A DNA stretch of 64,000 nucleotides from DATCRE01 sp964235605 (GTDB lineage: Bacteria; Bacteroidota; Bacteroidia; Cytophagales; Cyclobacteriaceae), in assembly GCA_964235605.1 (NCBI GenBank), contig CAXSCR010000004.1:1-64000 (forward strand), in the 5' to 3' direction. A model generated the notes under the pieces. The model was not told the DNA's origin. It ran no database searches and saw only the letters and a list, made by a program, of their open reading frames with translations. The position numbers and the translations under genes were made by a program. Below, one piece after another: positions 55,706-64,000 of the stretch (position 1 is the stretch's first letter; each line of letters starts with the position of its first letter).

Positions 55706-57631
55706 GTGATCTCTCGCGAAACTATAGATGAAGTTAAAAATCGCATCGACATCGTTGATGTTGTAAGTGATTTCGTGACGTTGAAACGGTCAGGACAAAA
55801 CTATAAGGCACTAAGCCCTTTCTCAAACGAAAAGACTGCCTCATTTTACGTAGTTCCTGCTAAAGGAATTTTTAAAGATTTTAGCAGTGGCAAGGGTGGA
55901 GACGGTATCACCTTTGTCATGGAGCATGAGGGGATGAGTTATCTGGAGGCAATTCGTTTTCTTGGCAAAAAATACGGCGTTGATATAAAGGAAGAACAGC
56001 GTTCTGCTGAAGAACAGGTTCAACAAAGTGCGCGTGACGGTCTGTATATTGTCATGAACTATGCAAAGGATCATTACAAAGATATTTTATATAACAATGA
56101 AGAAGGTCGGAGTATAGGTCTTAGTTACTTCCACGAACGTGGTTTTACTGAACGCATAATTCACAAGTTTGAGCTTGGATATAGCATCAATGAATGGGAT
56201 CATTTATATAAAGATGCGCTTGGCAAAGGATACGCGCAAGAGATTTTAGAAAAAGCTGGGCTTGTAATTAAAAAAGAAGATACTGGCAGAACATACGATC
56301 GCTTTCGCGGAAGAGTAATTTTTCCCGTACATAACCTTTCAGGTAAAATTGTTGCATTTGGTGCGCGTATACTTACCAAAGAAAAGGATCAGCCTAAATA
56401 CATCAACTCACCGGAAACAGAAATCTACCATAAGAGCAATGTACTGTATGGAATGTTTCAGGCAAAAAATGCCATACGCCGGGAAGATTTTTGTTTTCTA
56501 GTAGAAGGTTATACAGATGTGATCTCGCTACACCAGGCTGATGTTGATAATGCAGTTGCTTCATCTGGCACCGCGTTAACAGAAGAGCAGATTAAAATGA
56601 TCCGTAGATTTACTGAAAATGTAACGGTTCTTTTTGATGGCGATGCCGCAGGTATTAAAGCAGCTTTGCGAGGAATTGATCTGGTACTTAAAGGTGGATT
56701 AAACGTACGCGTAGTACTCCTTCCTGATGGTGAAGACCCGGATAGCTTCTCGAAGAGGATGGGCAGTACTGAATTCAAAAAGTACTTGCTTGACCATACC
56801 AAAGATTTTATTTCTTTTAAAATTGATCTTTACGCTGCTGACGCTAATCGCGATCCCATAAAAAAAGCAGAAGCTATTCGTGAAATTGTTACGAGCATTT
56901 CTTTAATTCCTGATGCGATAAAGCGATCTGTTTATATTCAGGAAACCAGTCATCTGCTAAAGATGGATGAGTCTGTATTAGTTACAGAGCTCAACAAGAT
57001 AACCTTACAGGGGAGACAGAAGAAAGATCAGGATCGAAGTCGTGAAGAAGTAAAAGTATATTCAGATCCAATCGAGATTGAAGATATTGCGCCGCTTGGC
57101 ATGACAGATAATGTCACTATGGTTCAGGCACAAGAGCGCGAAACAATACGGCTACTATTAAACTATGCAGAGAGTAGCTATGAAGATAATAAGGTAATTG
57201 ATTTCTTATTAGCCGAGCTAGAAGATGTTGAGTTCTCTAATAGTTTGTATAAAGAAATCTATGAGGTATTTCGATTGGGTTCAGAACGTGGAGAAGTTAT
57301 CGATACGTATTATTTCATGGAGCATGGTTCCGAAAATGTTAAAAAAGCAGTCACTGATCTGATCACCTTCCGGTATGAAACGAGTAAAAATTGGGCAGAA
57401 CGGTTCCATATCCATATTAAACAAGAGAAGGATATTATACAAGAAGTGGCTTACTCCAACGTGCTTAGATTAAAATTTAGATTGATTCAAAAACTGATGG
57501 ATGAAAATCTTCAACAAATGAAACATGCAGTAGATGAAATTGATTTGGATAGATTTTTTACCATACACGAGCAGTTAAAGAATGCAGAAAAAGAATTGGC
57601 CGGCGTGTTAGGTATAGTAGTACCGAAATAA
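55706..57631 (+). CDS. dnaG: DNA primase with zinc-less N-terminal domain
   Basis: 641 residues. The N-terminal CHC2-like domain (~2-95, MISRETIDEVKNRIDIVDVV) lacks every zinc ligand: SPFSNEKTASF where E. coli has CPFHNEKTPSF, and KDFSSGKGG where it has HCFGCGAHG. The catalytic TOPRIM core is intact (VEGYTDVISLHQADVDN, TVLFDGDAAG, GEDPDSF). A helical C-terminal domain (~460-641) should bind the replicative helicase. Synthesises RNA primers for replication. Start is a GTG at 55706 in a good position relative to the conserved ISRETID. Confidence 0.95.
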   Translation: MISRETIDEVKNRIDIVDVVSDFVTLKRSGQNYKALSPFSNEKTASFYVVPAKGIFKDFSSGKGGDGITFVMEHEGMSYLEAIRFLGKKYGVDIKEEQRSAEEQVQQSARDGLYIVMNYAKDHYKDILYNNEEGRSIGLSYFHERGFTERIIHKFELGYSINEWDHLYKDALGKGYAQEILEKAGLVIKKEDTGRTYDRFRGRVIFPVHNLSGKIVAFGARILTKEKDQPKYINSPETEIYHKSNVLYGMFQAKNAIRREDFCFLVEGYTDVISLHQADVDNAVASSGTALTEEQIKMIRRFTENVTVLFDGDAAGIKAALRGIDLVLKGGLNVRVVLLPDGEDPDSFSKRMGSTEFKKYLLDHTKDFISFKIDLYAADANRDPIKKAEAIREIVTSISLIPDAIKRSVYIQETSHLLKMDESVLVTELNKITLQGRQKKDQDRSREEVKVYSDPIEIEDIAPLGMTDNVTMVQAQERETIRLLLNYAESSYEDNKVIDFLLAELEDVEFSNSLYKEIYEVFRLGSERGEVIDTYYFMEHGSENVKKAVTDLITFRYETSKNWAERFHIHIKQEKDIIQEVAYSNVLRLKFRLIQKLMDENLQQMKHAVDEIDLDRFFTIHEQLKNAEKELAGVLGIVVPK

Positions 57632-57760
57632 AATAAGAAATGTTTGAACAAGGTTTTTATTTTTTAGGTTACAGTGAAAGGTTAAAAGTTTAAGTTTGAA
57701 TTAAGATATAACCGCTGTAAGTACATCTTGATAATTTTTAATGTGAACCAATAAAGAAGA

Positions 57761-58978
57761 ATGAGCGATATAAAACTAAATACCATCGAAGAAGCCCTAG
57801 AAGATATTAAAAACGGAAAGGTAATTATAGTTGTTGATGATGAAGATCGTGAAAATGAAGGAGACTTTATTTGTGCCTCAGAATGTATTACGCCAGAGAT
57901 AGTCAATTTTATGGCGACACACGGCCGGGGATTAATCTGCGCTCCGCTGGTTGAAGACCGATGTGATGAGTTGGGCCTTGCATTAATGGTAGGAAAAAAT
58001 ACGGCTACCTTCGAAACTCCATTTACCGTATCAATAGATCTTATAGGGCATGGATGTACAACCGGAATTTCAGCGCACGATCGATTTAAAACAATACGCG
58101 CTTTAGTAGATCCGGAAACAAAACCAGAAGAGCTAGGTAAACCAGGACATATTTTTCCATTACGCGCAAAACGTGGTGGTGTTCTGCGAAGAGCGGGTCA
58201 TACGGAAGCAGCGATAGACTTTGCCCGTTTGGCTGGCTTTAAACCTGCAGGCGTATTAGTAGAAATAATGAATGAAGATGGGTCTATGGCCCGACTTCCT
58301 GATTTAGTAAAGGTTGCCGAACGATTTAGTCTTAAACTGGTCTCCATAAAAGACCTTATCGCGTATCGCCTCCAAAGAGAGTCCTTGATTACTAGACAGG
58401 TTGAAGTTGACATGCCGACTGAGCATGGTCATTTTAAACTTGTCGCTTTTGAACAAACCAGTACATCTGAAATTCACATTGCATTGGTGAAAGGTACTTG
58501 GGAAAAAGACGAGCCCGTTCTTGTTCGTGTTCATTCATCTTGTGTAACAGGTGATGTGTTTGGATCATGCAGATGCGATTGTGGTGAACAACTTCATAAA
58601 GCAATGGATATGGTAAATCAAGAAGGTAAGGGCGCTGTATTGTATATGAAGCAAGAGGGTAGGGGAATTGGTTTATTGAATAAACTCAAAGCATATAAAT
58701 TACAAGAAGGCGGATTAGACACGGTTGAAGCGAACGTTAAATTAGGCTTTGATATGGATGAACGTGATTATGGCGTTGGAGCGCAAATAATTCGCAGTAT
58801 AGGCATAACCAAAATCAAGTTAATTACGAATAACCCTAAGAAGCGTGTAGGTCTTATGGGGTATGGACTCGAAATTGTAGATAACGTACCCATTGAAATT
58901 GTTCCCAATGCGCATAACGAAAAATATTTGCTCACGAAGCGCGATAAGCTTGGGCATACCATATTAAAGCATACATGA
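57761..58978 (+). CDS. ribBA: bifunctional DHBP synthase / GTP cyclohydrolase II
   Basis: 405 residues. RibB half (~1-205): VDDEDRENEGDF and RRAGHTEAAIDFARLAG-type motifs for 3,4-dihydroxy-2-butanone 4-phosphate synthesis. RibA half (~210-405): zinc Cys in GDVFGSCRCDCGEQ, QEGRGIGLLNKLKAYKLQ and a final NNPKK. The two halves supply the two precursors of riboflavin. No FMN riboswitch is visible upstream. Its stop overlaps the next gene's ATG. Confidence 0.96.
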   Translation: MSDIKLNTIEEALEDIKNGKVIIVVDDEDRENEGDFICASECITPEIVNFMATHGRGLICAPLVEDRCDELGLALMVGKNTATFETPFTVSIDLIGHGCTTGISAHDRFKTIRALVDPETKPEELGKPGHIFPLRAKRGGVLRRAGHTEAAIDFARLAGFKPAGVLVEIMNEDGSMARLPDLVKVAERFSLKLVSIKDLIAYRLQRESLITRQVEVDMPTEHGHFKLVAFEQTSTSEIHIALVKGTWEKDEPVLVRVHSSCVTGDVFGSCRCDCGEQLHKAMDMVNQEGKGAVLYMKQEGRGIGLLNKLKAYKLQEGGLDTVEANVKLGFDMDERDYGVGAQIIRSIGITKIKLITNNPKKRVGLMGYGLEIVDNVPIEIVPNAHNEKYLLTKRDKLGHTILKHT

Positions 58979-59583
58979 AAATACGATCTTGGTTTTTTTT
59001 ACTTCTGCTGTTACCACTCACTTCGTTTGCACAGAAGTGGCCGTTTGAGCTTTGGCACGATGGCAAAATTGTTTTGGTAGAAGGCGATACCTTAAAAGGT
59101 TTGGTGAAGTATGATTTACAACAAGATCTTGTACAATTTAATCTCGGAGATAAAAGGGTGGAGGCATATACACCAAGAAAGGTTTTATCCTTCGAGATTT
59201 TCGATGCCTCCGTTCATAAATATCGTAAATTTTTTTCTTTGCCTTATACAACACATTCTGGTTACGAGGCTCCAATTTTTTTTGAATTGCTGGAAGAAGG
59301 CAAGATTACCCTTCTCTCACGCGAAGCATTGGAACTTCGTACCTACAACTCACCTTATTATATAGGCAGTTATAGCCGACAAGTGTTGGTGAATAAATAT
59401 TATTTTTTAAATGAGAAAAACGGCATTAATCCTTTTACTGGAAATAAAAAAGATCTGCTTGATGTCATGGCTAATCGCGCTGCCGACGTGGATAAATATA
59501 TGAAAGCCAATAAACTTAATTTTGAAGACAAATATGACTTTGCCAGAATTGTTGAATATTATAACTCCCTCTTTGGTACATAA
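58975..59583 (+). CDS. exported protein of unknown function
   Basis: 202 residues, ATG overlapping the ribBA stop by 4 bases, so translationally coupled. Signal peptide cleaves near SFAQ. The mature part is beta-rich in the first half (LVEGDTLKGLVKYDLQQDLVQFNLGDKRVEAYTPRKVLSF) and helical at the end. I recognise no named family, though a similar layout is common in Bacteroidota periplasmic proteins. Despite the coupling a riboflavin role is not implied by sequence. Confidence 0.7.
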   Translation: MKIRSWFFLLLLLPLTSFAQKWPFELWHDGKIVLVEGDTLKGLVKYDLQQDLVQFNLGDKRVEAYTPRKVLSFEIFDASVHKYRKFFSLPYTTHSGYEAPIFFELLEEGKITLLSREALELRTYNSPYYIGSYSRQVLVNKYYFLNEKNGINPFTGNKKDLLDVMANRAADVDKYMKANKLNFEDKYDFARIVEYYNSLFGT

Positions 59584-59627
59584 TCTTATCTTAATAAATT
59601 ATTATACAGTCGAACTTTAAAATAATT

Positions 59628-60404
59628 ATGGAAAGACCTTTAATTTTTGTTTCCAATGATGACGGCATTACATCTAAGGGTATATTAACCTTAGTAAATA
59701 TCATGAAACAGCTGGGTGAGGTGGTTGTAGTTGCACCTGATGGACCCCAGTCTGGCATGGGGCATGCTATTACAGTTGGCGAAACATTGCGTTTAGAAGA
59801 ATCGCATATATTTGAAGGTGTGAAAGCCTTTGAGTGCTCAGGCACCCCGGCAGATTGTGTAAAAATGGCACGTCACTTTGTTTTGAAAGATGGGAGGCAA
59901 CCCGATGTTGTAGTAAGCGGTATCAATCACGGGAGCAATACTTCAATTAGTGTATTATACTCTGGAACTATGTCGGCAGCGATTGAAGGCGCTATTGAGG
60001 GAACACCCGCTATAGGTTTTTCGCTCTGCGATTACGGCCATGACGCTGACTTCTCTCATACCGAAGCGTTTATAAAGAAGATAACACAACAAGTACTTGA
60101 TAAAGGATTACCAAAAGGTGTGGCGCTTAATGTGAATTTTCCATCGAAGCAAAACGAAGATATAAAAGGTATACGCATCTGCCGTCAAGCCAACGCAAAA
60201 TGGGCTGAGGATTTTGAACAACGCTATGATCCAAATGGCAGGAGGTATTTTTGGATGGTGGGTAACTTTATAAATTTTGACAAAGGCGAAGACAATGACG
60301 AGTGGGCCATCGCCAACAACTATGTTTCGGTAGTCCCTTGTCAATTTGACCTCACCGCCCACCAAGCTATACCTATATTGAATGAAGAATGGGATATTTT
60401 ATAG
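59628..60404 (+). CDS. surE: 5'/3'-nucleotidase SurE
   Basis: 258 residues. Metal-binding motif FVSNDDGITSKG at the N-terminus, GTPADCVKMA and SGINHGSNTS for substrate and metal, all as in SurE. Dephosphorylates nucleoside monophosphates (and exopolyphosphate in E. coli). The ending VPCQFDLTAHQAI is the dimer tail. Its TAG stop falls inside the stem of a heptamer palindrome shared with the convergent M61 gene. Confidence 0.94.
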   Translation: MERPLIFVSNDDGITSKGILTLVNIMKQLGEVVVVAPDGPQSGMGHAITVGETLRLEESHIFEGVKAFECSGTPADCVKMARHFVLKDGRQPDVVVSGINHGSNTSISVLYSGTMSAAIEGAIEGTPAIGFSLCDYGHDADFSHTEAFIKKITQQVLDKGLPKGVALNVNFPSKQNEDIKGIRICRQANAKWAEDFEQRYDPNGRRYFWMVGNFINFDKGEDNDEWAIANNYVSVVPCQFDLTAHQAIPILNEEWDIL

Positions 60405-60474
60405 GCATTGGGTATTGGGCATTAGGAGGATATACCTAATTCCTAGTACCCAATACCTAATGCCCAATGCCTAA
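60401..60474. repeat. heptamer-built palindrome between convergent genes
   Basis: The right side is six consecutive 7-base units with consensus TRCCYAA: TACCTAA TTCCTAG TACCCAA TACCTAA TGCCCAA TGCCTAA (60433-60474). The left side is four units of the reverse type: ATAGGCA TTGGGTA TTGGGCA TTAGGAG (60401-60428). The arms pair over about 25 positions with two mismatches and two G-T pairs; the outer 11 bp are perfect (60402-60412 with 60463-60473). Confidence 0.85.
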
Positions 60475-60479
60475 ATTTA

Positions 60480-62393
60480 TCAAGGTTTCAACCAGGCATT
60501 TCTTAATGCTAAATGTTCAGGTGTGGCTAGTTCGTTAAACATAAGAACATGCTTTCGCGATAGTTCCACGGGTACTACGTCTGTGGTTAGCTGCACTTCT
60601 TTTAGTTGACCACCTGCATCTTTTCTAAGAACACCATAGGTGAGTTTCGTTCCTTCTTTAAGCGCGTTACGATGGCGCATAAAGAACTCGCCTAATTGTG
60701 GACCTAAATCAGGAATAGTTTCGCCATTGATTTTTATCAACACATCGCCTTGCTGAAAGCCAAGTGCTTTGCCCGTTTCATTTAGATGTTCAGTTGTGGT
60801 GATGTATAGGCGAGGTTTGTCCTCAATAGGCATGGCGTTTAAATCAGCACTTCCAATGCCTAGACTAAAGTCTTTAAATTTATCTTCGGCAATGTAAGTA
60901 ACACCGACAGACTCCATTAACCCTTCAAATGGAAGCGAATCTGTCCCTTTAACATACCTGTCAAAAAAGTAGCCTATTTCCGGATACGTCATTTTTTTTA
61001 TTTCTTCAAATAGCTCGTCATCTTTAAAGGCTTTGTCTTTACCATATTTCTTAGACAGATCAAGCATTAAATTTTTTAATCCATATTTGCCAAGAGATAA
61101 CTTTCTTAATTCTAAATCCAAACATAAACCGATTAAGGCGCCCTTTACATAGACATTATTGTATTGATCATGGTATTTTTCTAATGTGTATTTGCTCAAA
61201 TCGGTAAAAGATAGCGCGCTATTATATTGCTCCATGCTTTGCATCTTTTCGCTGAGTAAGTCTAAATATTCTTCTGGCGATATGAGGCCATACTTCACTT
61301 GCACATTGCTCGCAAAATATTCAGTTACGCCTTCATACATCCAAAGGTGTTGAGACATTTTTGGATCATTAAAATCAAAATTATGTATCTCTTCCGCATG
61401 AATTGTTAGTGGTGTTACGATATGAAAAAATTCATGTGCAGCAACATCGCGTAATTGTTGATTCATATCGTCGATAGACATTTCAGGCATGAAATACATT
61501 GAAGAATAAGAATGCTCGAGTGCACCGTAGCTTATTACTTGTTGATCGGTGAAATAAAATATGAATGCATATTTATCAACAGGAAGCTTTCCACCCAGAT
61601 ATTCTTTTTGTGCCATTAGAATCTCTTTTATGCTGGCCGCTATTTCTTTAGCGGTAATTTTTCCGTTCGGTGAATAGCAGCCAATCAATACTTCAGTATT
61701 AGCAACTTTTATTACAGCAGTGTCGGCCTTCGCATACATGATTGGTGAGTCAACCAACTGATCATAATCTGCTGCTTTATAAATATCTACAAGCTTAGAA
61801 TTATCTGCGGCGGGTGCTTTATCTGACTTAATAGCGGTGAGTGTCTTTCCTGTTTGTTGCGCTATTAATCCGGTTGATCCATAAAAACCAGAAGGCCTTA
61901 TTATGCTAAACTCAAAAGGCTTCTCTTTCATACCCTCGAAGTAGCCAAAAAAACCACTTGGATTAATTATGTAATTTTTATTTTCCTCAATATTTGTTCC
62001 TGCGGGCCAGAAAATCTCCGGACCTTCTAGCTTTGTATCGAAGCTATCCTCTATCCAATAAGTGATTCTACTCAACTTATTTGCATTCTTAATCTTCCAT
62101 GCATTATCCCCTAATTTTTCAACTGGTAAACTCTTTCCTTTCTTATCTATAGCTTTGAAATCAGAAACAAAGCGCCCATAATCTTCTATTGAATACGTTC
62201 CGGGAATTATTTTAGGAAGAAAGAATGTAATCTCAGTAACCTTTATTGCTGGGGTTTTAAGTTCTATAAACAGCTTGTCGTCGGTAACCTTAGTAAGGTC
62301 GACGACATAGTGGTATTGCTTTTTAGATTGTGCAAAGCCGGGGTGGCAAAGCGTTAAGGAACCAATAAAGAATACAATCAGTTTTTTGATCAT
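60480..62393 (-). CDS. M61-family metallopeptidase with PDZ domain
   Basis: 637 residues. Signal peptide ends near PGFAQ. Beta-sandwich N-domain (~25-210), thermolysin-like catalytic domain with HEFFH in VAAHEFFHIVTPLTIH and the third ligand Glu in EGVTEYFAS, then a PDZ domain (~515-600, GKALGFQQGDVLIKINGETI). Glycyl aminopeptidase (M61) relatives cleave peptides in the periplasm. It is divergent from the CoA-binding gene. Confidence 0.92.
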   Translation of the reverse strand: MIKKLIVFFIGSLTLCHPGFAQSKKQYHYVVDLTKVTDDKLFIELKTPAIKVTEITFFLPKIIPGTYSIEDYGRFVSDFKAIDKKGKSLPVEKLGDNAWKIKNANKLSRITYWIEDSFDTKLEGPEIFWPAGTNIEENKNYIINPSGFFGYFEGMKEKPFEFSIIRPSGFYGSTGLIAQQTGKTLTAIKSDKAPAADNSKLVDIYKAADYDQLVDSPIMYAKADTAVIKVANTEVLIGCYSPNGKITAKEIAASIKEILMAQKEYLGGKLPVDKYAFIFYFTDQQVISYGALEHSYSSMYFMPEMSIDDMNQQLRDVAAHEFFHIVTPLTIHAEEIHNFDFNDPKMSQHLWMYEGVTEYFASNVQVKYGLISPEEYLDLLSEKMQSMEQYNSALSFTDLSKYTLEKYHDQYNNVYVKGALIGLCLDLELRKLSLGKYGLKNLMLDLSKKYGKDKAFKDDELFEEIKKMTYPEIGYFFDRYVKGTDSLPFEGLMESVGVTYIAEDKFKDFSLGIGSADLNAMPIEDKPRLYITTTEHLNETGKALGFQQGDVLIKINGETIPDLGPQLGEFFMRHRNALKEGTKLTYGVLRKDAGGQLKEVQLTTDVVPVELSRKHVLMFNELATPEHLALRNAWLKP

Positions 62394-62456
62394 GGTATTA
62401 AAATTTATGTAAGAATAGGGGATATTGTGAAAATTTAAAATGAGTTTAACGGATAA

Positions 62457-62822
62457 ATGAAGAAGACAGTTATAATAGGTGCCACAACGAATACATCACG
62501 GTATGCATACCTGGCGGCTAAGATGCTTCAGAGTTACAATAATGAGATTGTGCCGGTGGGCATTAAAATGGGTAACGTTTTAGGCGCCGATATATTAGAT
62601 ATCAAAAAAAAACCTGATGTGAAAGATGTTGACACTGTAACCTTATACATCGGTCCGCAACATCAACCTGAGTGGTATAACTACATTCTAGGGTTAAATC
62701 CCAAGCGAATTATTTTTAATCCAGGCACAGAGAATCACGAGTTTGAGAAACTAGCAGAAGATAAAGGTATTGAAACATTACAGGCATGCACTTTAGTTAT
62801 GCTACGTTCCAATCAATATTAA
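62457..62822 (+). CDS. CoA-binding protein (YccU-like)
   Basis: 121 residues, Rossmann-type CoA-binding domain: VIIGATTNTSRYAYLAAKMLQSY at the N-terminus, VPVGIKMGNVLGADIL, and the closing IIFNPGTENHEFEKLAEDKGIETLQACTLVML. Similar to YccU and to the N-domain of succinyl-CoA synthetase-like proteins. Biological role unknown. Convergent with gnd. Confidence 0.87.
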   Translation: MKKTVIIGATTNTSRYAYLAAKMLQSYNNEIVPVGIKMGNVLGADILDIKKKPDVKDVDTVTLYIGPQHQPEWYNYILGLNPKRIIFNPGTENHEFEKLAEDKGIETLQACTLVMLRSNQY

Positions 62823-62855
62823 ACATCAGCACAATATTTACTGATTAGCAATTGC
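62823..62855. repeat. degenerate octamer element in a third convergent gap
   Basis: The 33-base gap holds ATCAGCAC at 62825-62832, identical to a unit of the palindrome between the RidA and lhgO genes, followed by ATTTACTGATTAGCA, which resembles further units of that repeat (ATTTACTA, ATCTGCAC). It is too short and degenerate to be certain. Confidence 0.35.
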
Positions 62856-63755
62856 TTACTTGTTCTTAATGACGGCGTGGCCACCAAACTCATTACGAAG
62901 TGCGGCCACTACTTTACCTGCAAATGAATCATCTTCAAGTGAGCGATAACGCATAAGTAAAGACAATGCAATAACGGGCGTTGAGATTTGTTTTTCCATC
63001 GCGGTTTCGAGAGTCCATTTCCCTTCACCTGAAGAATTCATTATTCCCTTAATACTTTCTAGTTTAGGATCTTTCGATAAGGCATTTTGTGTTAGTTCCA
63101 TTAACCAACTTCTTACAACAGAACCATGGTTCCAAACTTTGGCAACCTGTTCCAAGTTCAAATTAAAATCACTTTTATTAAGTATCTCGAAGCCTTCTGC
63201 GATGGCTTGCATCATTCCATATTCAACGCCATTGTGGATCATTTTCACAAAATGCCCTGAACCACTCGCGCCACAATATAAAAATCCTTCATTCACAGAA
63301 ATATCTTGAAAGAGTTTTTCACAGTGCAAGAAATCTTCTTTTTTACCACCTATCATAGCACAGATTCCATTGAGAGCGCCTTCTACACCACCACTCGTAC
63401 CACAATCTAAAAATCCTATTTGTACTTTCTCTAAGTCACGTGCTCTGCGAATTGAATCTTTATAGTTTGAATTACCACCATCAATCAGAATATCACCGGC
63501 ACTGAGTTTAGGTTTAACGATATTAATAGTCCGATCTACTAAATCACCTGCAGGAATCATTAACCAAACTACTCTTGGCGTTTTCATGCTTCCTAATAGA
63601 GCCTCCATGGAATCAGTGGTTTTAATGCCATGCGTCTGAATAGAATTTATTGCAGTCTTATTTATATCAAACGCAATTACTTCATGGCCGTGTTTGTTAA
63701 AATTACGCGCCAGGTTAAAACCCATTTTACCAAGTCCGATTAGTCCGATTTGCAT
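62856..63755 (-). CDS. gnd: 6-phosphogluconate dehydrogenase (decarboxylating)
   Basis: 299 residues, the short GntZ/YqeC-type. NAD(P) loop IGLIGLGKMGFNLARN; GGNSNYKDS; catalytic Lys region HFVKMIHNGVEYGMMQ; DCGTSGGVEGALNG. Converts 6-phosphogluconate to ribulose 5-phosphate. The Asp following the second strand (VIAFDIN) suggests NAD preference, by inference. The next gene upstream on the same strand is an FGGY kinase, whose stop is 22 bases away; that suggests a gluconate operon. Confidence 0.92.
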   Translation of the reverse strand: MQIGLIGLGKMGFNLARNFNKHGHEVIAFDINKTAINSIQTHGIKTTDSMEALLGSMKTPRVVWLMIPAGDLVDRTINIVKPKLSAGDILIDGGNSNYKDSIRRARDLEKVQIGFLDCGTSGGVEGALNGICAMIGGKKEDFLHCEKLFQDISVNEGFLYCGASGSGHFVKMIHNGVEYGMMQAIAEGFEILNKSDFNLNLEQVAKVWNHGSVVRSWLMELTQNALSKDPKLESIKGIMNSSGEGKWTLETAMEKQISTPVIALSLLMRYRSLEDDSFAGKVVAALRNEFGGHAVIKNK

Positions 63756-63777
63756 GTTGGCTATAATTATAAATTCG

Positions 63778-64000
63778 TTAAATAGTACGCTCGTCTACCG
63801 CGGTTAGCGTCATCTCATGCTGCAATATATTGTATAATCTTTTGTAACGTGCAAATGATTGCTGATAAAGATTATGTTGATTGGCATTTGGATGATATTC
63901 TTTTTGATGATCACGCTTTAGATCACCAAAGTTTTGAATGATGCCCAAAGATTTCATAGCTAAATAAGCAGCGCCTATTGCCGATGCATCTTCCTGATTT
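63778..64000 (-). CDS. FGGY-family carbohydrate kinase, partial (probable gluconokinase)
   Basis: Partial: only the last 73 codons lie in the window, ending with TAA at 63778-63780. The visible end, QEDASAIGAAYLAMKSLGII ... SFARYKRLYNILQ, is the C-terminal helix pair of FGGY kinases (xylulokinase/gluconokinase type). Position directly upstream of gnd on the same strand favours gluconokinase, which would make 6-phosphogluconate for gnd; the substrate cannot be proven from this fragment. Confidence 0.7.
   Translation of the reverse strand, partial: NQEDASAIGAAYLAMKSLGIIQNFGDLKRDHQKEYHPNANQHNLYQQSFARYKRLYNILQHEMTLTAVDERTI

Noticed and set aside
57632..57760. Possible FMN riboswitch before ribBA
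   Set aside because: The 129-base leader lacks the conserved RFN box sequences and is simply AT-rich.

Overview
The window is an AT-rich bacterial chromosome segment from the phylum Bacteroidota, most likely the order Cytophagales. The signs are three proteins ending in type IX secretion (T9SS) type A sorting domains, families largely confined to this phylum (DUF5686, DUF5777, the nSTAND1-WD40 NTPase), a DnaG primase with a zinc-less N-terminal domain, and sites resembling the Bacteroidota -7 promoter element TAnnTTTG. Housekeeping genes are spread throughout. I see no phage, insertion sequence, CRISPR array or rRNA operon.

Layout. 1-4.1 kb: etfBA, a DUF151/UVR nuclease, a TrmH-type rRNA/tRNA methyltransferase and a SanA-like membrane protein. 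4.2-10.1 kb: a DUF5686 outer-membrane protein, then thrS-infC-rpmI-rplT closed by a strong terminator; infC appears to start at a rare ATC codon. 10.3-22.3 kb: a co-directional four-gene block comprising a membrane-anchored nSTAND1 NTPase with a WD40 domain, an outer-membrane beta-barrel with a TPR-like N-terminus, a propeller-like lipoprotein, and a 2143-residue multi-domain T9SS-exported surface protein. It is the most system-like part of the window. 22.3-25.6 kb (minus): a two-gene operon of a sigma-54 response regulator and a hybrid histidine kinase. 26.3-32.4 kb: glutaryl-CoA dehydrogenase, an acidic unknown, an OmpH/Skp protein, and a transporter-HEAT-cNMP-like fusion followed by an unlisted 58-residue membrane protein.

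32.8-35.1 kb: an operon of a CX4CH cytochrome-like lipoprotein, two tandem YceI proteins and a DUF5777 barrel. 35.5-40.3 kb: OsmC, metZ, a MoeB/ThiF-rhodanese fusion, a RidA protein and L-2-hydroxyglutarate oxidase. After a gene-free stretch of about 1 kb come a YfiR protein with a HAMP-GAF-PAS membrane sensor, exported MsrA, a lipoprotein, a CAT-anticodon tRNA, a HAD phosphatase and an M50 protease. 47.9-55.5 kb (minus): T9SS protein, PASTA protein, ddl, M43 metalloprotease (T9SS), NifU-like and Mrp (Fe-S assembly). 55.7-60.4 kb: dnaG, ribBA, an exported unknown and surE. 60.5-64 kb: M61 protease, a CoA-binding protein, gnd and the 3' end of an FGGY sugar kinase, suggesting a gluconate-to-pentose-phosphate route.

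Several convergent gene ends carry either a textbook terminator or a peculiar palindrome built from 7- or 8-base units. All functional assignments come from reading motifs and gene order by eye. No database search was run.
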